This document shows positions 15,455 to 26,268 of a stretch of 33,612 nt of DNA, one piece after another. Position numbers and translations under genes: made by a program. The stretch is from Flavobacteriales bacterium (lineage in GTDB: Bacteria; Bacteroidota; Bacteroidia; Flavobacteriales_D; Crocinitomicaceae): NCBI GenBank assembly GCA_022361195.1, contig JAKSBJ010000327.1, forward strand, positions 1 to 33,612. The letters run 5' to 3'. Each line of letters starts with the position of its first letter. The stretch's first letter is position 1. Below the pieces are notes generated by a model. It did no database searches, was not told the DNA's origin, and saw only the letters and a list, made by a program, of their open reading frames with translations.

Positions 15455-18400
15455 TCACCTAAGTATCGTGATATTTCCTTTTATGAGATTTTCCTGATTA
15501 TCGGCACATTTCACCTTGAGATGATACACATACACATCCGGATCTAACGGGCGACCTTTATAGGTTCCATCCCAACCATCTGACTGATCATTTGACTCAA
15601 AAACCTTTTCTCCCCAACGATCAAATATTTTCCATTCCATCTCCTCAATATTTTGCCCATAAACATACAGTACATCATTCTCATTATTTGCATCAGGAGA
15701 AAATGCGGATGGAACGTAGATGTAAACATCTCCACATATAAATTCAAGTGCTGTTACCGTAACCTGAGTTCGATAATCACACAAGCCATCCGAAATCGTA
15801 ACTTCAAAAGTGGTTGTTTCAACAATTTGTGCCTCGGTTATTTGATTGTTTGGATTTGTCACTCCCTCAACAGGCTCCCACTGATAAGAATAACCTGCCG
15901 GTAAAGTAGTTAAAACAGTTGTTCCGTATTCCAATACCGAAGTAGGATCCGCTGTAGCGGAGATAGTTGAAGGATCAATTCCTGCCACAGTGACATAGGC
16001 TGAATCCCTTACAATACAACCCGTCTCCGTCTCGGCAGTGACATAAAACCACATGGATTCAGGTGGATGTCCTGTAGCTGTACCACCGTCAATATTACTG
16101 ATGTATTCCATTGGCTCCCATTCGTAAGTCACTGGAATTTCTGGAATTAAATTCGTGACATATAAATTTGCATCTGAGCCTAAACAAACAATTGTATCTG
16201 GCATCATATTAATTGCTCCGTCCACATATAACACCTGAACAGAATCTATTAAGTCACATAAAGGCCAACCATTAGTAGCCATTACGTAGTAAGTTGTTCC
16301 TTCAGTTGGAGCCACCGTAATGGTTGAATCTACTCCTGGAGTATTTAAAGGAGGATCAAAGGATAAATTGGTTGACCAGGTAACTGAGGTAGCCGTTCCA
16401 TTAGTATTGGCTGTAAGATCCCACGGATCAATTAATTCACAGATGATAGTGTCATCCGGAACATAAAGTTCCAATGCCGGATAAACCGTAATGGTCTTTT
16501 TGGCTGTATCGGTCAAATTACAAATGGTATCTTCAATAGTCAAGATGATTTCATAGGTTCCTGGAACGTCAATCACAATTTCAGGATTAATTCCCGGTGT
16601 AATAACGGTCACCCCTGGCGGGAAAGTCCAATCATAATTAATTGTATCAGTACTACTATTAGAGACTGTAATATTTAGTGGAGCACAACCTTCCAATGTA
16701 TCCAAAGTAAATTGGGCTTTAGGTACAATTTCAAAATCGAATTTAAAGAGGAGATTATTACAATTAGTTGCATCGTTAGTAGCAGACCAGGCCCCAGAGG
16801 TAGTTGGGAAATCACTATTTCCTCCACATCCACCACATACCGATTGGTAAACTACTCCGTATTTGTCAAATCGCGAGGTTCCTCCGTCCACATGTTCGTT
16901 AGAATCATCTCCCCCCATATACGATCCATAAATGATATCTTCAGCATCGTTCTCCAGTACAATCATGTAAAAATCAAAGCCATTGGGAGATTCTTCTTGA
17001 TAGGCATCTGCGGTAGTTGGCATGTCATCCAGTTCGGTTGAAGCCAGAATATTTGCTCCCCAACCTGAGACATAAACGTTACCACAAAAGTCAACCAAAA
17101 AGGCCGATGGTGAAATGTCAATATCTCCGTCCCCACTTCCAAATACTGTTGTATAGTCTGTTGCTGCTAATGAAGGCATCAACTTCCAAATAAATTGAGA
17201 ACTTCCTGCATTATTATACACTCCCGGACTCACTGGCATATCTCCCTCACTTTGTCCCAATACATAAACATTGTCCCAACGATCAATCTCTGCAAAAAAG
17301 ACATTGTCATAATCATCTGTCCCTACATAAGTACTTTGAATCATCGTACTACCATCCGAACTAATTTTGGCCACATATCCATCAGTTGGACCACCAGCGT
17401 AGGCGGGTTGAAAACCTCCTGTTGTGTTAGGCAAATTCGTTGAACTGGTTCCGCCAGCTAAAATCACATTAAAACTCGAATCTATCTTCACTGAAAAACC
17501 AGCATCATTTGCTGATCCTCCGTAATAAGACGACCACATTAAGGTTGAAAAGTCCGCCGAAATTTTAAAAATCACAGCGTCTTGCTGACCTCCTGGACTC
17601 ATTTGGAATCCTCCAGAAACTGGAAAATCATCTGAACGGGTACTGGAAGCAATTAAGATATTATTGGACGAATCCAACATAATTTCGCCCCTAAACTGGT
17701 CACCGTAATTGGTCACCAATGAATCATAAAAAATAGCTGAGTTATATGGAATGGCCGAAGGGCGGTAGTTAACCCCATCGTTTCCGGTTCCACCAATGTA
17801 AGTTGACCCTAATAAATCACTTCCATCTTCGCTAATTTTAGCGACATAAATATCTGTTCCGTCACTTCCACAATTCACCCCATTGTTTACCACATTCAAC
17901 AATGTCCCACCATTATTCAAGGTTTGAAATCCTCCCACAATAGGAAAGTCAGTACTGGAAGTAGCGCCATACAAATAAACGTTATTGGATGTATCACAAA
18001 TTAAACTGTGAACGGTCTCCGTCCCTTGAGTGTTATCCCCTCCACCAATGAAATTTGTCCATAACATTTCGGTTCCATCTTCACTGTATTTTGATACAAA
18101 TACATCTGTTGTTTGGGAACCTGTTAAATCAGTTGTAATATTAGAGGTGCAATTGTAGACATCCGGATCAGGACAAGGGTAACTAGGACCATAAATCATT
18201 CCGGCACTGTAGCCTTTTCCGTCATAAGCATAAGTGGCTGTCATTCCAAAATTATCGGAAGTTGACCCACAATAAGTTGCAAAAACCAAAATAGGATCGA
18301 TAATCAAAGCCAATGACTTATCATAATCCTCCAACTCAAAACTCACCACATCTCCTTCTAAACGGAAGGAACAAGGTACTTCAACAAACTTTCCATTCTT

Positions 18401-19036
18401 AATTTGATAAGCATACGGCTTTTTCTCCACGATTTGTCCCAACCCCGCTATAATCGTTAAGTCTCCTTCACGATTCAACTTTAGCTTTTTATGCCCTTCG
18501 TATTGAATTTTAATTTGAGACGGATCAGCATTTGGAGCTAGCTGGAACTCATATTTTAATTCTAAATCCTTTTCAAAGAATAATAAATCTACTCCTTCAT
18601 ACAGGCTTTTGTATTTAACATGATTGTATCCTCTTACCTCACTAGCCCAATGTGAAGGATCATTTCCCAAAAAGTAATTTTCATAATATTTGGTAGGATA
18701 CTGACGCTCGGTTGTGATATTAGAATTACAATTCACAAAATTGGCTGCTACCAAATCTTGCTTTAATTCAAACTCATCCTTTTGATGTTCTCCTGGATGG
18801 TCATGTGCATGGTGCAATTCTGAAAAATCCTGCCATTGATACAAAACCCGATTTTCTTCCAACCAAATTTTACCTCCGTCCAAATCGGTCTTGTATAAAA
18901 CCTGTTCGGGCCACTGTCCTTTATTTTCAAAGAAGTGATATGATCCTTTAGAATATTCAATCTCCTGCCCATAAACCAGAATTAACTGATTAAGGATGAA
19001 AAGATTAAATAGGCCTATTTTCAGAATTAGACGCAT
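15455..19036 (-). CDS. Giant secreted protein with SBBP repeats, PKD and gliding-motility-type C-terminal domain
   Basis: The start chosen is the ATG at 19036 (MRLILKIGLFNLFILNQLILVYGQ, a signal peptide), with ATGs at 19039 and 19051 as alternatives; 1193 residues result. The N-terminal 220 residues begin with the FENKGQWP block of the DUF7948 domain. A propeller-like region of SBBP repeats spans about 255-760, each unit with a motif such as SSNNILIASSTRSDDFPVSGGFQ, split here across repeats as DSSNNVYLYGATSSTDFP and similar. A PKD domain lies at about 770-855 and further Ig-like units follow. The last 90 residues (YVPSAFSPDANNENDVLYVY, then KIFDRWGEKVFES) form the CHU_C type B sorting domain. 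The protein is therefore exported by the T9SS, probably as a surface adhesin. Immediately downstream PorP/SprF is its likely dedicated partner. Confidence 0.9.
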   Translation of the reverse strand: MRLILKIGLFNLFILNQLILVYGQEIEYSKGSYHFFENKGQWPEQVLYKTDLDGGKIWLEENRVLYQWQDFSELHHAHDHPGEHQKDEFELKQDLVAANFVNCNSNITTERQYPTKYYENYFLGNDPSHWASEVRGYNHVKYKSLYEGVDLLFFEKDLELKYEFQLAPNADPSQIKIQYEGHKKLKLNREGDLTIIAGLGQIVEKKPYAYQIKNGKFVEVPCSFRLEGDVVSFELEDYDKSLALIIDPILVFATYCGSTSDNFGMTATYAYDGKGYSAGMIYGPSYPCPDPDVYNCTSNITTDLTGSQTTDVFVSKYSEDGTEMLWTNFIGGGDNTQGTETVHSLICDTSNNVYLYGATSSTDFPIVGGFQTLNNGGTLLNVVNNGVNCGSDGTDIYVAKISEDGSDLLGSTYIGGTGNDGVNYRPSAIPYNSAIFYDSLVTNYGDQFRGEIMLDSSNNILIASSTRSDDFPVSGGFQMSPGGQQDAVIFKISADFSTLMWSSYYGGSANDAGFSVKIDSSFNVILAGGTSSTNLPNTTGGFQPAYAGGPTDGYVAKISSDGSTMIQSTYVGTDDYDNVFFAEIDRWDNVYVLGQSEGDMPVSPGVYNNAGSSQFIWKLMPSLAATDYTTVFGSGDGDIDISPSAFLVDFCGNVYVSGWGANILASTELDDMPTTADAYQEESPNGFDFYMIVLENDAEDIIYGSYMGGDDSNEHVDGGTSRFDKYGVVYQSVCGGCGGNSDFPTTSGAWSATNDATNCNNLLFKFDFEIVPKAQFTLDTLEGCAPLNITVSNSSTDTINYDWTFPPGVTVITPGINPEIVIDVPGTYEIILTIEDTICNLTDTAKKTITVYPALELYVPDDTIICELIDPWDLTANTNGTATSVTWSTNLSFDPPLNTPGVDSTITVAPTEGTTYYVMATNGWPLCDLIDSVQVLYVDGAINMMPDTIVCLGSDANLYVTNLIPEIPVTYEWEPMEYISNIDGGTATGHPPESMWFYVTAETETGCIVRDSAYVTVAGIDPSTISATADPTSVLEYGTTVLTTLPAGYSYQWEPVEGVTNPNNQITEAQIVETTTFEVTISDGLCDYRTQVTVTALEFICGDVYIYVPSAFSPDANNENDVLYVYGQNIEEMEWKIFDRWGEKVFESNDQSDGWDGTYKGRPLDPDVYVYHLKVKCADNQENLIKGNITILR

Positions 19037-19189
19037 CATTGCAAGATACAAAATAAATTAGATAAAGCTCCTCTTTCTATAGACGTACAAAGGCCAATTG
19101 AAGTTGATTCATTCCAAAATAAATAGGACTAAATTAAATTTTAATAAATGTTTGAACACCCAACGATTTAGAGATGATTTTTTCATTAA

Positions 19190-20584
<1,395 letters not shown>

Positions 20585-20608
20585 GAAAACCCTTTTTAAC
20601 AATACAAG

Positions 20609-20637
20609 AAGGAGGACAGTTTGTCCTCCTTTTTTTG
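20609..20637 (+). terminator. Intrinsic terminator of gdhA
   Basis: AAGGAGGACA at 20609-20618 pairs perfectly with TGTCCTCCTT at 20622-20631 around a three-base loop, followed by T to 20637. It starts 25 bases after the gdhA stop. Confidence 0.92.
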
Positions 20638-20689
20638 TGGCCGTACTCAAAAGGGATTTAGTATCTTGTTGTCATAAAATTACTTTTAG

Positions 20690-21412
20690 ATGAAGTCGGC
20701 AAAAGAGCATTATGACCAACATCTCGCTCACTTTTATAATTGGATGACTGGAGATTTTGAATTAAAGCAACAGGAACAAGAAGAATTTTTCAGAGCCAAT
20801 CAAATCATTCCCCAACACACCGGGCAAGCCGTAGATCTAGGCTGTGGACATGGATTACAAAGTATCGCTTTAGCTAAAATAGGATTTCAGCTAATTGCAA
20901 TTGATTTTAATACTCAACTTTTAAATGAGCTAAGGAATCGTAAAGGTGATTTATCAGTTGAAGTTGTAGAAGATGATTTACTAAACTTTGCAACTCACGC
21001 TAATTCGCCCGAGCTAATTGTTTGTATGGGAGATACTGTTGCTCATCTTGAAAGTTATCGGCAATTACAGGAGCTCCTAACAAACTGCATGGAACAATTG
21101 GTTGAAGCAGGAAAAATTATTCTTTCTTATCGAGATTATAGCACTGAGTTAAAAGGAGAAGATCGTTTTATTCCGGTCAAAGCAGACGAGCTGAAAATAT
21201 TGACATGTGTTTTGGACTTCTCGGATGATTTTGTTTCTGTAACTGATTTACTCCATGAAAAAGTAAGTGGAAATTGGACACAAAAAAGTAGCTCTTACCA
21301 AAAACTAAGATTGAATCCGGAAAAAGTAGAGTCATATTTAACTGAAGCTGGATTTACCTCAACTCAAACGACAATTGAAAACAGAATGGTTTATACCATT
21401 GCCCAAAAGTAA
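20690..21412 (+). CDS. Class I SAM-dependent methyltransferase
   Basis: The 240-residue product has a clear motif I, AVDLGCGHGLQSIALAK, at about residues 47-63, with the acidic end of the next strand at LIAIDFN, the motif at EDDLLNF and a long middle segment (ELIVCMGDTVAHL). The N-terminal part (HYDQHLAHFYNWMTGDFE) is shared by bacterial methyltransferases of unknown small-molecule substrate. The C-terminal LTEAGFTS helix and strand complete the fold. No partner enzyme nearby points to a substrate. It starts about 50 bases beyond the gdhA terminator and is followed after six bases by a small conserved gene, so the two are probably co-transcribed. Confidence 0.85.
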   Translation: MKSAKEHYDQHLAHFYNWMTGDFELKQQEQEEFFRANQIIPQHTGQAVDLGCGHGLQSIALAKIGFQLIAIDFNTQLLNELRNRKGDLSVEVVEDDLLNFATHANSPELIVCMGDTVAHLESYRQLQELLTNCMEQLVEAGKIILSYRDYSTELKGEDRFIPVKADELKILTCVLDFSDDFVSVTDLLHEKVSGNWTQKSSSYQKLRLNPEKVESYLTEAGFTSTQTTIENRMVYTIAQK

Positions 21413-21418
21413 AATCAA

Positions 21419-21757
21419 ATGATCAACTACAACCAAAAGAAATTTCGTCCCTTTAGTAATTCAGAAAACGGAGAAACAACCGCCGAAACTATTTTTAATT
21501 ATGAGCAGGATGGTAACATTTTAACAGCCACTTACCAGGGCGGACAAATTGTTAGTGGACATTTAATTGGCTTGGTGGATGAAAATGGAAATATTGACAT
21601 GCGATACCATCAAGTAAATACCAAAGGAGAATTAATGACAGGACAATGTCAATCTACTCCAGAATTTATGGAAAATGGAAAAATACGATTACATGAAAAA
21701 TGGCAATGGACCTCGGGAGACTGTTCTTCGGGAACTTCTATTTTGGAAGAGGTTTAA
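21419..21757 (+). CDS. Small conserved protein, often labelled N-acetylglutamate synthase
   Basis: The 112-residue soluble protein is rich in beta strand and polar residues, with conserved-looking blocks NSENGETTAETIFNYEQ, GHLIGLVDENGNIDMRYHQV and LHEKWQWTSGDCSSGTS. I recall near-identical proteins in many Flavobacteriia, where database names include N-acetylglutamate synthase. Nothing here supports that: there is no GNAT acetyl-CoA motif and no amino acid kinase domain, and the length is too short. The actual function is unknown; the fold looks like a small barrel. It follows the methyltransferase by six bases. Its stop codon overlaps the stop of kdtA on the other strand. Confidence 0.8.
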   Translation: MINYNQKKFRPFSNSENGETTAETIFNYEQDGNILTATYQGGQIVSGHLIGLVDENGNIDMRYHQVNTKGELMTGQCQSTPEFMENGKIRLHEKWQWTSGDCSSGTSILEEV

Positions 21758-22951
21758 TCTAAACGTTCCAAAATCACTTGTGTAGCACCTCTTTGGGAAT
21801 TCATAAAGTTCCAGATGTGATCTTTTAGGTCTTGCGAAATTAAACGCTGGAACACCTCTTTAAATTCAGTCTCTGACGAAATTTGAAAACCAACTCTGGC
21901 CTCAATAAACACTTTTGCCTCAGGGAACTTATCGGTTAAAGGACCAAAAATAACAGGCGAAGCAAAAGCAGCAGGTTCCAAAATGTTATGCAATCCCGTT
22001 CTAAAAGCACCTCCCACGTAGGCAATATCAGCATATTGATACAAGTTCATCAACATCCCTATATTGTCAATGATCAAAACCTCCGAATTAACCTCCAAGG
22101 AAGAATAACGTGAATATTTCTTTTCAATTCGGCTTTCAATTTGGCCAATGAATTCATCCTTGATTTCATGAGGAGCAATAATCACCTTCCAACCCTTATC
22201 CAATAAATTAACAGATGACATCACAGCCTCCAAATCGTCACCCCAAACTGAGCCTAAAATGAAAACTTTTTTGGTTCCAACAAACTCCTTTACATCATCA
22301 TACTGAATCACCTTTTCGGCATTACTCATCACCCGATCAAAACGGGTATCACCGCTTAAAACAGACTCGACATTAATCGTACTCAGTAAATCTTTAGAAG
22401 CTTGATTCTGAACAAAAATTGTATCAAAAGCATTTAAAACCTTACGCATAAATCCGCCATACCCTTTAAAGAAAATTTGTCCTTTTCTAAAAACACCAGA
22501 TACCAAATACAATTTTGCCCCTACCCTTTTTGATTCAAAAAGATAATTAGCCCAAAACTCATACTTCACAAAAAAGACTGCTTGTGGCTTAAAATGATTC
22601 AGAAAACGTTTGGCGTTTGAAGCTGAATCTTTTGGTAAATACACAATTAAATCGGCCACTTCGTAATTCTTCCGAATCTCATATCCTGAAGGGGAAAAAA
22701 AAAGTAATTATGATTTGACAATTCTCTTTTTCTTTTAGGGCCTCTATCACAGGTCTCCCCTGTTCAAACTCACCTAAACTCGCACAATGAAACCAGTACA
22801 GCGATAATTCATCATCTCGCTTAAATGCCTCTATCTTTTGCCAAACATCTTTTCTTCCACTTACCCACTTTTTGGCTTTTGAATTCCACAACGAACTCAA
22901 ATGAATCGCAAAAACATAAAGCTGAACCGATAATGAATAAAAGAGCTTCAT
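21754..22951 (-). pseudogene. kdtA: kdtA (waaA), Kdo transferase, interrupted by a single-base frameshift
   Basis: KdtA adds Kdo to lipid A precursor at the inner membrane, normally an essential step of lipopolysaccharide synthesis. The first part (22951-22679) reads MKLFYSLSVQLYVFAIHLSS with CASLGEFEQGRPVIEAL, the family acceptor-side domain, but ends ITFFFPFRI and stops. The rest (from about 22700 to 21754) is in another frame and includes ADLIVYLPKDSASNAKRFL, ILGSVWGDDLEAV and HNILEPAAFASPVIFGP, all typical of GT30 enzymes. Removing one base from the run of nine A at 22695-22703 restores ITFFSPSGYEIRKNYEVADL, exactly the family sequence, and a 398-residue protein. Everything else is intact. 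It may be a sequencing or assembly error, or slippage at the run may restore it; true loss is less likely. It overlaps its upstream neighbour by one base (TAATG). Confidence 0.9.
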
Positions 22952-23697
22952 TAATCGAAATAAAATTCCTGAGTTGTCCTTTTATAAATTGGAATAAGCC
23001 ATCCTACTTTGACACTATACAGCATATCAAACTTCAATTCATCATCTGGTCCTCCCAAATCAAAGTTGTAGGTTCTGACATTTTTATTGAATCCTTGTAC
23101 AAATTCTAATCCTGCATAAAAGTTTAGAAATCTACTGTCGGTTTGATGCAAATACCCAATAAATTGTTTGGTAGAAAAGCCCATTGTTAAACGATCATAT
23201 CCTTTACGGTACTCTCCTTCTAATTGTGGTACATCATCCAACTGGCTTTCAATTCTGATTTTATGCATCATATATCCTCCTCCAAATTTCAACCACAATC
23301 CTGAATTTGGATTAGTTCCGAATTTATTCCACACAAAACCGAGATCAAAATGGGTAGACATTCCTCGCATCATGAACAACACGATGGCAGGGTTTCCAGC
23401 AAAACCAGTAATGGTTCCGTTAGAAGTATAAACGTTGTTGAACATGGACGAATCCTTGAGTTGATTCCCAAAAATAAAACCTCCGTCCAATCCCAAATAG
23501 AGATTATTTTTCAGTTTTACTCCAACATCTAATCCAACTTGATGATTAAATCCCCACAATTTATTGAGGTCTCCTCCCGTTAAGTTAAACTTATAGTGAG
23601 GAGCAAAAACTACAGTTGCTACAGAAGAATCCTTGAGGTTTCTTTGGCTCCAACCAGTAAAGGTTGAAAGAGCGAATATAAGAATCAAAAAACGCAC
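22951..23697 (-). CDS. Probable outer-membrane beta-barrel protein
   Basis: A signal peptide (MRFLILIFALSTFTGWSQ) is followed by about 230 residues of alternating polar and hydrophobic strands rich in Gly, Tyr and Phe, such as NLYLGLDGGFIFGNQ, GLWLKFGGGYMMHKI and FLNFYAGLEFVQGF. The C terminus ends in an aromatic strand (KRTTQEFYFD), as barrel proteins often do. I recognise no named family beyond that. The gene is immediately upstream of kdtA, with overlapping stop and start, so the two are coupled; a role in the envelope is likely, but no direct link to Kdo transfer is shown. It diverges from the sugar cluster across a 98-base spacer. Confidence 0.75.
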   Translation of the reverse strand: MRFLILIFALSTFTGWSQRNLKDSSVATVVFAPHYKFNLTGGDLNKLWGFNHQVGLDVGVKLKNNLYLGLDGGFIFGNQLKDSSMFNNVYTSNGTITGFAGNPAIVLFMMRGMSTHFDLGFVWNKFGTNPNSGLWLKFGGGYMMHKIRIESQLDDVPQLEGEYRKGYDRLTMGFSTKQFIGYLHQTDSRFLNFYAGLEFVQGFNKNVRTYNFDLGGPDDELKFDMLYSVKVGWLIPIYKRTTQEFYFD

Positions 23698-23795
23698 GGT
23701 GTAAATTTAGAAATGCCTTACAAAGAAACGGCTATTTGCCGAGATTATTGGTTATATTCGCAGAGTTTTTTCGACGGATTAAATTTAATTAACAA

Positions 23796-24929
23796 ATGAG
23801 AAAGATCCAGATGGTTGACCTCGTATCACAGTACGAGAAAATTAAACCGGAAATTGATAATGCCATTTTAAATGTCGTTCAATCTTCGGCCTATGTAAAC
23901 GGTCCTGAAGTAAAGGCGTTTCAATCCGAACTAGAAAACTATCTGGGGGTGAAGCATGTTATTCCATGTGCTAATGGAACAGATGCACTTCAGGTAGCTT
24001 TAATGGCTTTGGATTTAGAAGAGGGAGATGAAGTAATTACAACTGACTTCACCTTTGCGGCTACAGTAGAAGTGGTAGGTTTACTTAAACTAAATTCAGT
24101 TTTGGTGGACGTTGAACCAAATACATTTAACATTTCTATTGAGGCTATTGAAAAGGCCATTACACCAAAAACAAAAGCAATTATTCCTGTCCATCTTTTT
24201 GGACAATGTGCCAATATGGAAGCCATTTTAGAATTGGCTAAAAAGCACAACATAAAAGTGATTGAAGATAATGCTCAGGGAATTGGAGCACAGTATACTT
24301 TCTCAGACGGAACCAAGGCTATGTCTGGTTCGATGGGAGACATAGGGACCACTTCTTTTTTCCCTTCTAAGAACCTTGGTTGCTATGGTGACGGAGGAGC
24401 CATCTTCACCAATAGTGATGAATTGGCGGAAATCATGCGATCTATCGTTAATCACGGAATGGGTAAACGATACTACCATGATCGCTTAGGAGTCAACTCA
24501 CGTTTAGACTCGATTCAGGCGGCCATTTTACGTATTAAATTACGTGAATTAGATGATTATGCTGAAGCTCGTCGAAAAGTTGCGGATCATTATGATCGCT
24601 TTTTTGCACAATACGACAATATTCAAACTCCTGTTCGTGAGTCACAGTCAACACACGTTTTTCATCAATATACTTTAAAGTTTGATGAACTGGATCAGTT
24701 TGCGTTACAGGCCTTTTTGGGAGAAAAAGAAGTTCCGGCCATGATTTATTATCCGGTTCCTTTGCATGCTCAGGAAGCATATACTTCTTCAGATTACAAT
24801 GAAGATGATTTTGCCGTGACAAACAACTTATGTAAAACGGTTATATCTTTACCTATCCACACTGAGATGGATGAAGAACAATTGAATTACATCTGTCAAT
24901 CCGTTCAGGAATATTTGGAAAAAAACTAA
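23796..24929 (+). CDS. wbpE: DegT/DnrJ/EryC1 family aminotransferase, WbpE/PorR type
   Basis: This PLP-dependent sugar aminotransferase of 377 residues has the family start QMVDLVSQYEKIKPEID, the nucleotide and PLP pocket VIPCANGTDALQVALMAL, EDNAQGIGA, and the Schiff-base lysine K192 in SFFPSKNLGCYGDGGA. In WbpE and in PorR of Porphyromonas, close relatives convert UDP-3-keto-GlcNAc uronate into the 3-amino sugar using glutamate. The matching oxidase (WbpB-like), acetyltransferase (WbpD-like) and 6-dehydrogenase lie in the same strand cluster downstream, which makes this reaction the best guess. Other DegT enzymes act on 4-keto sugars, so the exact keto position is inferred from context. It heads the cluster, with ugd 22 bases on. 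Confidence 0.85.
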   Translation: MRKIQMVDLVSQYEKIKPEIDNAILNVVQSSAYVNGPEVKAFQSELENYLGVKHVIPCANGTDALQVALMALDLEEGDEVITTDFTFAATVEVVGLLKLNSVLVDVEPNTFNISIEAIEKAITPKTKAIIPVHLFGQCANMEAILELAKKHNIKVIEDNAQGIGAQYTFSDGTKAMSGSMGDIGTTSFFPSKNLGCYGDGGAIFTNSDELAEIMRSIVNHGMGKRYYHDRLGVNSRLDSIQAAILRIKLRELDDYAEARRKVADHYDRFFAQYDNIQTPVRESQSTHVFHQYTLKFDELDQFALQAFLGEKEVPAMIYYPVPLHAQEAYTSSDYNEDDFAVTNNLCKTVISLPIHTEMDEEQLNYICQSVQEYLEKN

Positions 24930-24951
24930 GCTCAAATTACTACTTAATACA

Positions 24952-26265
24952 ATGAAAAAAATTGCAGTTATAGGATCGGGATATGTAGGGTTGGTTACCG
25001 GAACTTGTTTTGCAGAAACAGGAAACAACGTTATTTGCGTTGACATTGACGAGGCGAAAGTAAAGAAAATGCAAAACGGAGAAGTTCCTATTTATGAACC
25101 ACATTTGGATGTTATTTTTGAACGAAATATAAAACAACAACGGTTAACGTTTAGTACCGATCTTGAATCTGCGGTTAAAGCTTCTGAAATTATCTTTTTG
25201 GCCTTACCAACCCCTCCGGGTGAAGATGGTTCGGCTGATTTGAGCTATGTACTAGGAGTAGCAGAGCAATTAGGAAAAATCATTGATTCATACAAAGTCA
25301 TTGTAGATAAATCAACGGTACCTGTAGGAACTGCAGAAAAAGTTCATGCAGCGGTAGCTAAAAATGCTACAGTTGATTTTGATGTGGTATCAAACCCTGA
25401 ATTTTTGAGAGAAGGGTTTGCCGTAGATGATTTCTTAAAGCCAGATCGTGTGGTTATTGGTTCTAGCTCTGAAAAGGCTAGAGGAGTAATGAAAGAGCTG
25501 TATAAGCCTTTTGTTCGTCAGGGAAATCCAATCATTTTTATGGATGAGAAATCGGCTGAGTTAACCAAATACGCCGCTAATTCATTCCTGGCAACGAAGA
25601 TTACTTTCATGAATGAAATTGCCAACTTCTGTGAAAGAGTTGGTGCAGATGTCGATTCGGTTCGTATTGGAATTGGATCGGATACCCGAATTGGTAAAAG
25701 ATTCCTTTTCCCTGGTATTGGGTATGGAGGAAGTTGTTTCCCCAAGGACGTTCAGGCCTTGGTAAAAAGTGGAAATGAAGCCAACTATAAATTCCAAATC
25801 ATTGATGCAGTTTTGAAAGTGAACAATGAACAAAAATTGCGTTTGATTGAAAAATTGAGAAACCATTATGGTGATCTTTCAGGAAAAAACTTTGGTTTGT
25901 GGGGGCTCGCATTTAAGCCCGATACAGATGATATTCGTGAAGCACCATCTTTGTATATGATTCAGGAATTACTGGATGCAGGTGCAAATATCACAGCTTA
26001 TGATCCTGAAGCTATGGACAATGTAAGAGCCATGTTTGGGGATAAAATCAATTTTGCAGAGAATCAATACGAGGCTATTAAAGATAAAGATGCTCTTTTA
26101 ATTGCAACTGAGTGGGGTGCTTTCCGTAATCCTGACTTTAATCGAATTCAAGAAAATCTGAGCAGTCCAAAAATCTTTGATGGTCGAAATTTATTTGATT
26201 TGGAAGAGATGAAAGGAAAAGGCTTTTACTACGAGAGTATTGGCCGTGAAACCATCTTATCGTAA
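24952..26265 (+). CDS. ugd: UDP-glucose 6-dehydrogenase
   Basis: The enzyme oxidises UDP-glucose twice to UDP-glucuronate with NAD. The 437-residue product has the N-terminal dinucleotide motif VIGSGYVGLVTGTCFAE, the central block VSNPEFLREGFAVDDF, and catalytic C262 in GIGYGGSCFPKD, followed by the C-terminal domain with GLAFKPDTDDIREAPS. All are as in the UDP-glucose clade, in contrast to the second UDP-sugar dehydrogenase at the right edge, which has [11 protein letters not shown]. The next gene, UDP-glucuronate decarboxylase, starts three bases after its stop, so product and substrate match. Confidence 0.95.
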   Translation: MKKIAVIGSGYVGLVTGTCFAETGNNVICVDIDEAKVKKMQNGEVPIYEPHLDVIFERNIKQQRLTFSTDLESAVKASEIIFLALPTPPGEDGSADLSYVLGVAEQLGKIIDSYKVIVDKSTVPVGTAEKVHAAVAKNATVDFDVVSNPEFLREGFAVDDFLKPDRVVIGSSSEKARGVMKELYKPFVRQGNPIIFMDEKSAELTKYAANSFLATKITFMNEIANFCERVGADVDSVRIGIGSDTRIGKRFLFPGIGYGGSCFPKDVQALVKSGNEANYKFQIIDAVLKVNNEQKLRLIEKLRNHYGDLSGKNFGLWGLAFKPDTDDIREAPSLYMIQELLDAGANITAYDPEAMDNVRAMFGDKINFAENQYEAIKDKDALLIATEWGAFRNPDFNRIQENLSSPKIFDGRNLFDLEEMKGKGFYYESIGRETILS

Positions 26266-26268
26266 TAA

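Noticed and set aside
16712..17041. 109-residue plus-strand ORF inside the giant adhesin gene
   Set aside because: The opposite frame carries recognisable SBBP and PKD motifs, and this frame has low-complexity Ile/Ser content only.
15455..19036. SBBP propeller repeats as a DNA repeat array
   Set aside because: The repeats are visible only at protein level and are too diverged in DNA to be a tandem repeat or a recombination site.
22679..22951. A separate 90-residue gene ahead of kdtA
   Set aside because: Its sequence is the normal N terminus of KdtA and joins the downstream frame once one base of the A run is removed.
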